Source: Marinagarivorans sp. UBA5868 (GTDB lineage Bacteria; Pseudomonadota; Gammaproteobacteria; Pseudomonadales; Cellvibrionaceae). Taken from it: a DNA stretch of 5,678 bases. Made by a program: the position numbers and the translations under genes. Each line of letters starts with the position of its first letter. Positions within the stretch are counted from its first letter, which is position 1. This document shows, one piece after another, positions 1 through 4,705 of the stretch. Where the stretch lies: the NCBI GenBank assembly GCA_002432095.1, contig DJFQ01000049.1, positions 14,909-20,586 on the forward strand, read 5' to 3'. A model generated the notes under the pieces. That model ran no database searches. It was not told the DNA's origin and was given only the letters and a program-made list of their open reading frames with translations.

Positions 1-411
1 ACAGCCGGATTTAGCGTCGTCCGCATCTATATTCACCTGGATGCACACCTGCAACGGGGGCAGATGCATAGGGCGCTGTTGATGCAGGCGTTCGGCGATT
101 TTCAGCCGATCCACGGTGTGGACCCAGTTGAAGTTTTCCGCGATCAAGCGGCTTTTATTGCTTTGAATCGGGCCGATGAAGTGCCAAATGATGTCCGAAT
201 GGCTTACCTGCGCCATCTTATCTATCGCCTCTTGCGCGTAGTTTTCGCCGAAATCCCGCTGGCCCGCTTGATAAGCTTCCTCGATATCGGCGGCGGGTTT
301 CGACTTGCTCACGGCTAGAAGTGTGATGCTGCTCGAATTTCGTCCAGCCTCGCTTGCGCTTTGTTGAATCAGGCGTCGGACTTGAGTTAGGTTGTCTGCG
401 ATCTTCGGCAT
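1..411 (-). CDS. yggS: YggS/PLPBP-family pyridoxal 5'-phosphate homeostasis protein (5' part, runs off left edge)
   Basis: This is the N-terminal 137 residues of a cytosolic PLP-binding protein of the YggS/PROSC/PipY family. The family has the fold type III barrel of alanine racemase but no known catalytic activity, and it buffers free PLP. Translation of the minus strand begins MPKIADNLTQVRRLI and continues through LLAVSKSKP (residues 31-39), QRDFGENYAQEA (51-62), WHFIGPIQSNKSRLI, NWVHTVDRLKIAERL and PPLQVCIQVNID, all family hallmarks. Lys36 in AVSK falls at the same number as the PLP-binding Lys36 of E. coli YggS, which supports the ATG at 409-411. An in-frame ATG at 424-426 would add five residues and has no better ribosome binding site. 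The gene is divergent from pilT, as in Pseudomonas. The C-terminal part lies outside the window and no frameshift is seen in the visible part. Confidence 0.96.
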   Translation of the reverse strand, partial: MPKIADNLTQVRRLIQQSASEAGRNSSSITLLAVSKSKPAADIEEAYQAGQRDFGENYAQEAIDKMAQVSHSDIIWHFIGPIQSNKSRLIAENFNWVHTVDRLKIAERLHQQRPMHLPPLQVCIQVNIDADDAKSGC

Positions 412-420
412 ATACTTAAA

Positions 421-433
421 CCACATGTTGTGG
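421..433. repeat. Short inverted repeat upstream of yggS
   Basis: CCACA-TGT-TGTGG is a perfect 5-base inverted repeat with a 3-base centre, 10 bases upstream of the yggS start codon at 411. It could be a protein-binding site or a small hairpin in the yggS leader. It is short enough to be chance. Confidence 0.3.
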
Positions 434-475
434 CGGTATCTGAATCGGTTTTAAATAGGGCTCCCCCGCGCTTGG

Positions 476-504
476 CTGACATCCCCACGCCCCTAAACTC
501 TAAT
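476..504 (+). promoter_or_regulatory. Predicted sigma-70 promoter for pilT
   Basis: CTGACA at 476-481 matches the -35 consensus at 5 of 6 positions. TCTAAT at 499-504 matches the -10 consensus at 5 of 6, and the spacer is the optimal 17 bases. Transcription would start near 510-512, leaving only about 10-12 bases before the pilT ATG at 522. A weaker overlapping pair, TTGGCT at 472-477 and TAAACT at 494-499 (16-base spacer), would give a slightly longer leader. The prediction rests on motif match only. Confidence 0.6.
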
Positions 505-521
505 AAGCAGGTTTGTTGACT

Positions 522-1556
522 ATGGATATTACTGAGCTTCTTGCCTTCTCAGCGAAACAAGGTGCCTCTGACTTACATCTTTCGGCGGGGTTGCCGCCCA
601 TGATTCGGGTGGATGGTGATGTGCGGCGTATCAACCTGCCGCCCATGGAACACAAGCAGGTGCACAGTCTGATCTACGAGATCATGAATGACAAGCAACG
701 CAAAGATTATGAAGAATTTCTGGAAACCGATTTTTCATTTGAAGTCCCGGGAGTCGCCCGCTTCAGGGTAAACGCTTTTAACCAGAATCGCGGCGCTGGC
801 GCCGTGTTTCGTACCATTCCCTCAAAAGTTCTCACCATGGAAGAGCTGGGCATGGGCCAGGTGTTTCGCGATGTTTCGTCAGTGCCGCGCGGCTTGGTAT
901 TGGTGACGGGTCCGACGGGTTCCGGTAAGTCCACCACTCTTGCCGCCATGGTGGATTACATCAACGAAAACAAATATCACCACATTCTCACCATTGAAGA
1001 CCCCATCGAATTTGTCCACGAAAGCAAAAAATGCTTGGTAAACCAGCGTGAAGTGCATCGTGATACTCACGGCTTCGCCGAAGCTCTGCGCTCGGCGCTG
1101 CGGGAAGACCCGGACATCATTCTCGTGGGCGAAATGCGCGACCTGGAAACCATCCGTTTGGCGTTGACGGCGGCGGAGACCGGCCACTTGGTGTTCGGCA
1201 CACTGCACACCACCTCGGCGGCAAAAACCATAGACCGGGTGGTGGACGTATTCCCAGCGGCGGAAAAAGCCATGGTGCGCTCAATGCTGTCGGAATCCTT
1301 GCAAGCGGTTGTTTCCCAGACCTTGTTGAAACGTGTTGGCGGTGGTCGGGTGGCGGCGCACGAAATCATGCGCGGTACGCCGGCCATACGTAACCTGATT
1401 CGCGAAGATAAGGTCGCGCAGATGTATTCCGCGATTCAGACCGGCGCCGCCGTGGGTATGCAGACCATGGACCAATGCCTCGCTGATCTAGTGGAGCGCC
1501 GCATCATTGGCCGCGATGTTGCGCGGGAAAAAGCCAAAATGCCCGAGAATTTTTAA
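522..1556 (+). CDS. pilT: Type IV pilus retraction ATPase PilT
   Basis: PilT is the cytoplasmic hexameric ATPase at the base of the type IV pilus. It powers pilus depolymerisation, twitching motility and DNA uptake. The 344-residue product has the same length as P. aeruginosa PilT and resembles it throughout. The N-terminal PAS-like domain starts MDITELLAFSAKQGASDLHL. The RecA-like domain has Walker A GPTGSGKST (130-138, Lys136), the Asp box TIEDPIEF (157-164), Walker B with the catalytic Glu in DIILVGE (Glu204) and the His box GHLVFGTLHT (221-230, His222 and His229). The PilT-specific AIRNLIRE motif, needed for retraction, is at 288-295, and the protein ends REKAKMPENF. A TTG at 513 would add three residues, but the ATG at 522 matches the family start. 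AAGCAGG at 505-511 is a weak Shine-Dalgarno candidate. pilU follows on the same strand. Nothing in the protein looks degraded. Confidence 0.98.
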   Translation: MDITELLAFSAKQGASDLHLSAGLPPMIRVDGDVRRINLPPMEHKQVHSLIYEIMNDKQRKDYEEFLETDFSFEVPGVARFRVNAFNQNRGAGAVFRTIPSKVLTMEELGMGQVFRDVSSVPRGLVLVTGPTGSGKSTTLAAMVDYINENKYHHILTIEDPIEFVHESKKCLVNQREVHRDTHGFAEALRSALREDPDIILVGEMRDLETIRLALTAAETGHLVFGTLHTTSAAKTIDRVVDVFPAAEKAMVRSMLSESLQAVVSQTLLKRVGGGRVAAHEIMRGTPAIRNLIREDKVAQMYSAIQTGAAVGMQTMDQCLADLVERRIIGRDVAREKAKMPENF

Positions 1557-1558
1557 AC

Positions 1559-1581
1559 CCGGCTTCGCTGACGGAAGCCGG
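1559..1581 (+). other. GC-rich hairpin between pilT and pilU, no U-tract
   Basis: CCGGCTTC at 1559-1566 pairs perfectly with GAAGCCGG at 1574-1581 around a 7-base loop, starting 2 bases after the pilT stop codon. The bases that follow (ATATCAACTACG) are not U-rich. This is therefore a poor intrinsic terminator and more likely an RNA stability or processing hairpin, or a partial attenuator that lowers pilU relative to pilT. Confidence 0.6.
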
Positions 1582-1609
1582 ATATCAACTACGATAATAA
1601 TGTGCAATA

Positions 1610-1626
1610 ACGGTTGCTAAGACCGT
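1610..1626 (+). other. Small hairpin just upstream of the pilU ribosome binding site
   Basis: ACGGT at 1610-1614 can pair with ACCGT at 1622-1626 around a 7-base loop. It ends 2 bases before the GAGGA Shine-Dalgarno at 1629-1633, so if it forms it sits beside the ribosome binding site without covering it. Five base pairs is weak evidence. Confidence 0.3.
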
Positions 1627-1640
1627 GTGAGGAATCCGCT

Positions 1641-2780
1641 ATGGATATTGATCGTCTGCTCTCCCTGATGGTGGAAAAATCCGCTTCTGACTTGTTCATC
1701 ACCGCCGGTATCCCACCGTCGATCAAACTCCATGGTCGCATAGTGCCGGTGACCACCACGCCCCTATCGCCAGAAAAGGCGCGGGAGACAGTGCTGAGCA
1801 CTATGAACGATAAGCAACGCAATGAGTTCGCGGAAAAAAAAGAGCTCAACTACGCCATCAGCGTGCGCGGCGTCGGCCGGTTCCGCGCCAGTGCGTTCTT
1901 CCAACGCAACCTAGCGGGTATGGTGTTGCGGCGGATTGAAACCAATATTCCTAAAATCGATGATCTCGGTCTGCCGGAAATCATCAAAGAACTGGCGATG
2001 GTCAAACGCGGGCTTGTGATGTTTGTGGGCGCCACCGGCACCGGTAAATCTACCTCTTTGGCGTCGATGATCGGCCACCGCAATCGTCACTCTAAAGGCC
2101 ACATTATTTCCATCGAAGATCCCATCGAATTTATCCACCAGCACCAGGGCTGTGTCATTACTCAACGCGAAGTAGGGATCGACACCGAGTCATTCGAAAT
2201 CGCGTTGAAGAACACCCTGCGGCAGGCGCCAGACGTAATTCTCATCGGTGAGGTGCGTTCACGCGAGACGATGGACCACGCTATCGCCTTCGCCGAAACT
2301 GGTCACTTATGTCTGTGTACGTTGCACGCCAATAATGCTAACCAGGCTCTGGACCGCATCATCCACTTCTTTCCGGCAGACCGTCATTCGCAACTGTGGA
2401 TGGATCTTTCGCTCAACCTGAAGGCAATCGTTGCCCAGCAGCTAATTCCGACACCGGATGGCAACGGTCGCCGCGCCTGTCTGGAGGTTATGTTGAATAC
2501 TCCGCTGGCCTCGGATTTGATTCGCAAAGGTCACGTTCACGAACTCAAAGAATTGATGAAAAAGTCCACCGAGTTGGGCATGCAGACATTTGATCAGGCG
2601 CTCTACGATCTTTACGACGCCGGTGAAATCACCTATGAGGACGCGCTTTCCCATGCGGATTCACCTAACGATCTCCGCTTGATGATCAAGCTTAAGTCGG
2701 AAACCGACGCGGACTACCTGAACAATGCGGCGAAGGAGCTGAGCATTCAAGAAGACGATAACCGCTCGCGCCGATTCTGA
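1641..2780 (+). CDS. pilU: Type IV pilus retraction ATPase PilU
   Basis: PilU is the PilT paralogue that acts with PilT as an accessory cytoplasmic retraction motor. In several species it adds force but depends on PilT. The 379-residue product has Walker A GATGTGKST (130-138, Lys136), SIEDPIEFIHQHQG (157-170), Walker B with Glu204 in DVILIGE, and the PilU-type GHLCLCTLHANNANQALDR (221-239). The tail beyond the PilT length carries DALSHADSPNDLRLMIKL (334-351) and ends SRRF, as is typical of PilU. The ATG at 1641 is chosen because MDIDRLLSLMVEKSASDLFI aligns with the PilU N-terminus and GAGGA at 1629-1633 sits 7 bases upstream. A TTG at 1614 would add nine unconserved residues. The 84-base gap after pilT suggests co-transcription, modulated by the hairpins there. 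All ATPase motifs are intact. Confidence 0.97.
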   Translation: MDIDRLLSLMVEKSASDLFITAGIPPSIKLHGRIVPVTTTPLSPEKARETVLSTMNDKQRNEFAEKKELNYAISVRGVGRFRASAFFQRNLAGMVLRRIETNIPKIDDLGLPEIIKELAMVKRGLVMFVGATGTGKSTSLASMIGHRNRHSKGHIISIEDPIEFIHQHQGCVITQREVGIDTESFEIALKNTLRQAPDVILIGEVRSRETMDHAIAFAETGHLCLCTLHANNANQALDRIIHFFPADRHSQLWMDLSLNLKAIVAQQLIPTPDGNGRRACLEVMLNTPLASDLIRKGHVHELKELMKKSTELGMQTFDQALYDLYDAGEITYEDALSHADSPNDLRLMIKLKSETDADYLNNAAKELSIQEDDNRSRRF

Positions 2781-2804
2781 TCGGCTGTGGGAAGAAGGTG
2801 AGCT

Positions 2805-2819
2805 AATAAGGGGCTTATT
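2805..2819. repeat. Inverted repeat overlapping the -35 of the riboswitch promoter
   Basis: AATAAG-GGG-CTTATT is a perfect 6-base inverted repeat with a 3-base centre, ending inside the predicted -35 hexamer (2818-2823). Its position suits a repressor operator. As RNA it would make an AT-rich hairpin after pilU, followed by GTTCCC rather than a U-tract, so a terminator role is weak. The binding protein is unknown. Confidence 0.35.
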
Positions 2820-2846
2820 GTTCCCGCCGTGTGCCGCATCTATAAT
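2818..2846 (+). promoter_or_regulatory. Predicted sigma-70 promoter of the manganese riboswitch and exporter
   Basis: TATAAT at 2841-2846 is a perfect -10 hexamer. TTGTTC at 2818-2823 lies exactly 17 bases upstream and keeps the most conserved TTG of the -35. The start would be near 2852-2854, a few bases before the 5' strand of riboswitch helix P1 at 2857, so the transcript would begin almost at the aptamer. That agreement strengthens both calls. Confidence 0.72.
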
Positions 2847-2856
2847 CTCCGCGCCC

Positions 2857-2973
2857 TCTCGGGGGAGTAATCTGCTCGGCGATTCCTGATCGCCGAGCGC
2901 TCCTGTCAACAAACTTGCCCCTCATGGGCATGGTAGGAGCGCCCGCCTTATGCGGGACTGATGAGACCTGAGA
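2857..2973 (+). promoter_or_regulatory. yybP-ykoY manganese riboswitch aptamer
   Basis: The conserved 5' element GGGGAGTA (2862-2869) and the 3' element GAGACCT (2963-2969) of the yybP-ykoY family are both present. P1 pairs TCTCGGG (2857-2863) with CCTGAGA (2967-2973), with one G-U wobble. P2 is a perfect 10-bp stem, GCTCGGCGAT (2874-2883) with ATCGCCGAGC (2889-2898). A further helix pairs GCTCCT (2899-2904) with AGGAGC (2935-2940) and encloses the conserved TCAACA loop sequence (2906-2911), which helps form the metal site in this family. An inner hairpin, TGCCC/GGGCA, lies at 2916-2930. A last stem is CCCGC (2942-2946) with GCGGG (2952-2956). Members of this family sense Mn2+ and usually turn on efflux genes. 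The next gene is a GDT1-family exporter, a typical target. Confidence 0.93.
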
Positions 2974-3011
2974 TACTTCCGCTGCCCCGGGCGGGACAGC
3001 AGAAGTATCTC
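2970..3011 (+). promoter_or_regulatory. Long hairpin of the riboswitch expression platform
   Basis: GAGATACTTC (2970-2979) pairs perfectly with GAAGTATCTC (3002-3011). After one C-A mismatch the stem continues with GCTG/CAGC (2981-2984 with 2997-3000) and CCC/GGG (2985-2987 with 2993-2995), with A2996 bulged. Its first four bases are also the end of the P1 3' strand of the aptamer, so the two structures compete. The bases after it (GTGTATTCAT) are only moderately U-rich, so termination would be imperfect. It may instead steer access to the ribosome binding site. Confidence 0.75.
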
Positions 3012-3039
3012 GTGTATTCATCCCGCCCCGGACCTTGTT

Positions 3040-3612
3040 ATGGAAGCCTTTCTCAGTTCCACTCTCGCAGTCGCCATCGCCGAAATTGGTGACAAAACCC
3101 AGCTACTCGCTCTGTTTTTGGCCGCGCGCTATTGCCGACCTTACGCCATAACGTGTGGCGTCTTTGTCGCTACCCTCGTCAATCACGCTTTGTCTGCCTG
3201 GCTCGGCCTGGCTATCGCCGCATTGATTCCTGAGCAGTGGATTCCATGGTTAATAGCCGGCAGCTTCATTGCGATTGCTGTTTGGTTATTGGTGCCCGAC
3301 AAGGATGATGATGACATGGGGCGATTTGCCAGTTATGGGCCGTTTCTCGCTACTCTGATCCTGTTTTTCCTGGCGGAAATCGGCGATAAAACCCAGATTG
3401 CTACGGTAGTGCTGGCAGCCAAATACAGTGTCGACATTTGGTCGTCGTTCATCGTCATCATGGGCACTACGGTGGGAATGCTACTGGCGAATGTCCCTGT
3501 GATTTTTGCGGGGAAATGGCTGATGGACCGTATGCCTCTAAATATCGCCCGCAAGGCGGCTTTTGTGTTGTTTGTCCTACTGGCCATTGCCACAGTCGTG
3601 GGAATGAGCTGA
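3040..3612 (+). CDS. mneA: GDT1/TMEM165-family (UPF0016) membrane protein, likely Mn2+ exporter
   Basis: This 190-residue integral inner-membrane protein carries the two signature motifs of the GDT1/TMEM165/UPF0016 cation exchanger family. EIGDKTQ occurs at 15-21 and again at 113-119, each in a hydrophobic helix, which reflects an internal duplication. About six membrane segments are seen (near 5-28, 36-60, 68-85, 102-125, 134-157 and 172-189). A short acidic linker, DKDDDD (87-92), joins the halves. Bacterial relatives such as Vibrio MneA and Synechocystis Mnx export Mn2+; a Ca2+ role is possible in the wider family. The riboswitch directly upstream supports manganese. The ATG at 3040 is the only good in-frame start. 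Its Shine-Dalgarno is weak (GGA at 3030-3032) and lies in a stretch that can pair with 2987-2996. The stop codon is 2 bases from that of convergent ruvX. The gene name is inferred from family membership. Confidence 0.92.
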   Translation: MEAFLSSTLAVAIAEIGDKTQLLALFLAARYCRPYAITCGVFVATLVNHALSAWLGLAIAALIPEQWIPWLIAGSFIAIAVWLLVPDKDDDDMGRFASYGPFLATLILFFLAEIGDKTQIATVVLAAKYSVDIWSSFIVIMGTTVGMLLANVPVIFAGKWLMDRMPLNIARKAAFVLFVLLAIATVVGMS

Positions 3613-3614
3613 TT

Positions 3615-4031
3615 TCAGCGCGAATTGAACCAGCTTTCCAAGAGCAGGCGCGCGGCGATGGAGTCTACGGGTTTAGTGGCGTAATTGCCTTTATGGCCGC
3701 GCTCTCGTGCCGCCTCCTTGGCTAGTCGGGTTGTAAGGCGTTCGTCGAACAGCTCCACAGGTAAGCCAAAACGCCCATGCAAACGATTGGCGAATTTGCG
3801 CGCCCTTTGGCTCAGCTCGCTTTCGCTGTCGTCCATGTTGAGTGGCAGTCCCACTAATAAGCGTTGCGGTCGCCACTCGGTGATGAGTTTGGCGATCTGC
3901 TCCCAGTTGGGGATGCCGTCACGCGCCGCCAAGGGTGGAAGTTCATTTGCCGTACCGGTGATGCTTTGACCGTAGGCGACACCAATGTTTTTAAGGCCAT
4001 AGTCGAAGGCCAAAAGGGAAAGCGATTGCAA
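3615..4031 (-). CDS. ruvX: RuvX/YqgF-family RNase H-fold nuclease (putative pre-16S rRNA nuclease / Holliday junction resolvase)
   Basis: This 138-residue cytoplasmic protein has the RNase H-like fold of the YqgF family, implicated in 16S rRNA 5' maturation and, in some bacteria, in Holliday junction resolution. It has the same length as E. coli YqgF. Family motifs appear in order: [13 protein letters not shown] (7-19, Asp10), [11 protein letters not shown] (57-67), [12 protein letters not shown] (78-89), FDERLTT (95-101, Glu97) and [11 protein letters not shown] (122-132, Asp123). Asp10, Glu97 and Asp123 are the expected acidic metal ligands. Translation most likely starts at a TTG (4029-4031). 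No in-frame ATG or GTG lies in the 20-base gap to algH, and an AAGG Shine-Dalgarno (complement of 4039-4042) is 7 bases before it. The gene follows algH, probably in one transcript, and converges on the exporter gene. Confidence 0.95.
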   Translation of the reverse strand: MQSLSLLAFDYGLKNIGVAYGQSITGTANELPPLAARDGIPNWEQIAKLITEWRPQRLLVGLPLNMDDSESELSQRARKFANRLHGRFGLPVELFDERLTTRLAKEAARERGHKGNYATKPVDSIAARLLLESWFNSR

Positions 4032-4037
4032 ATGTTT

Positions 4038-4043
4038 GCCTTG
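4038..4043 (-). promoter_or_regulatory. Ribosome binding site that fixes the ruvX TTG start
   Basis: On the minus strand CAAGGC (complement of 4038-4043) contains AAGG, with 7 bases between it and the TTG at 4031-4029. It lies in the 20-base gap after the algH stop codon (4052-4054). It supports the non-ATG start, which also gives the family-typical N-terminal length. Confidence 0.6.
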
Positions 4044-4051
4044 TAGAGACG

Positions 4052-4636
4052 TTACGCGTGACCGGCCTGGGTTGGCATCAGGTTCATGTCGATGCCGAGG
4101 CGCATGGCGGCGGCGTGCCAGCGCTGTTCCAGTGGTGTGCGAAATAAAATGTCGGTATCAGCGGGCACCGTCAACCAGCTATTTTCCTTGATCTCGCGCT
4201 CCAGCTGTCCCGCGCTCCAGCCGGAATAACCCAGGATGAACAACGAATTTTCCGGCCCGTGCCCGTCCGCGATCGCGGCGATGATGTCGCGGGAGGCGGT
4301 AAGAGAAATTTCCGACGTAATCTGTATCGTCGATTGCCAGGTGCTGCCGGCGGGATGGAGAATGAAGCCTCGCTGAGTGTTGACAGGTCCGCCTGCGAGG
4401 ATATGCCCTCGTCCATGCTCTTCTTTATATTCCAACGACATTTGTTCGAACACGTCGCTCAGATGTAAATCCATAGCCCGATTTACCACCAAGCCCATGG
4501 CCCCTTCGGGGCTGTGATCGCAGATGTAGGTGATGGAATTGGCGAACAATGGATCGCTTAAACCTGGCATGGCAACCAGAAAATGGTTACGCAGGTTGTC
4601 GCCGGATGTATGTGAGAGAGAAGAGGTCGCTGGCAT
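4052..4636 (-). CDS. algH: AlgH/YqgE family protein (UPF0301)
   Basis: This 194-residue protein of the UPF0301 family has no established biochemical function. The name comes from a proposed role in alginate regulation in Pseudomonas. Recognisable blocks are [15 protein letters not shown] (17-31), [20 protein letters not shown] (34-53), [14 protein letters not shown] (81-94), [13 protein letters not shown] (111-123), [15 protein letters not shown] (132-146), NSWLTVPAD (152-160) and [15 protein letters not shown] (169-183). The ATG at 4634-4636 is the only Met before residue 23. It leaves about 14 variable residues ahead of the conserved NLRNHFL. No convincing Shine-Dalgarno is visible, and a GGGGT/ACCCC hairpin (4648-4660) sits 11 bases upstream. 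It lies between tonB (69-base gap) and ruvX (20-base gap) on one strand, the same order as in Pseudomonas, and is probably an operon member. Confidence 0.95.
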   Translation of the reverse strand: MPATSSLSHTSGDNLRNHFLVAMPGLSDPLFANSITYICDHSPEGAMGLVVNRAMDLHLSDVFEQMSLEYKEEHGRGHILAGGPVNTQRGFILHPAGSTWQSTIQITSEISLTASRDIIAAIADGHGPENSLFILGYSGWSAGQLEREIKENSWLTVPADTDILFRTPLEQRWHAAAMRLGIDMNLMPTQAGHA

Positions 4637-4647
4637 AAATCAAGTAT

Positions 4648-4660
4648 GGGGTGAAACCCC
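4648..4660 (-). other. Small hairpin in the algH leader
   Basis: On the minus strand GGGGT-TTC-ACCCC forms a perfect 5-bp stem with a 3-base loop, 11 bases upstream of the algH ATG. No U-tract follows (ATACTTGATTT), so it is not a standard terminator for tonB. It could influence algH translation or mark an RNA processing point. Confidence 0.35.
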
Positions 4661-4705
4661 GCGAAAACAAGCAGTTTTTGATGGTTGTGAGACACGTTTT
4701 AGGTC

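Noticed and set aside
64..318. 84-codon plus-strand open frame at the left edge
   Set aside because: It is antisense to yggS, whose minus-strand translation matches its family along the whole stretch.
472..491. Sigma-54 promoter upstream of pilT (TTGGCTGACATCCCCACGCC)
   Set aside because: The -24 GG is present, but there is no GC at the required -12 spacing; the sigma-70 match is much better.
513..521. TTG at 513 as the pilT start
   Set aside because: It adds MLT before the family-typical MDITELLAFS; the ATG at 522 gives the standard 344 residues.
879..1208. 109-codon minus-strand open frame inside pilT
   Set aside because: It is a shadow of the PilT ATPase core, which is conserved residue by residue on the plus strand.
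1614..1640. TTG at 1614 as the pilU start
   Set aside because: The nine extra residues are unconserved, and the GAGGA Shine-Dalgarno at 1629-1633 points to the ATG at 1641.
2970..3020. Strong intrinsic terminator upstream of the exporter
   Set aside because: The stem is good, but the following GTGTATTCAT is not a proper U-tract, so it is recorded as an expression-platform hairpin rather than a terminator.
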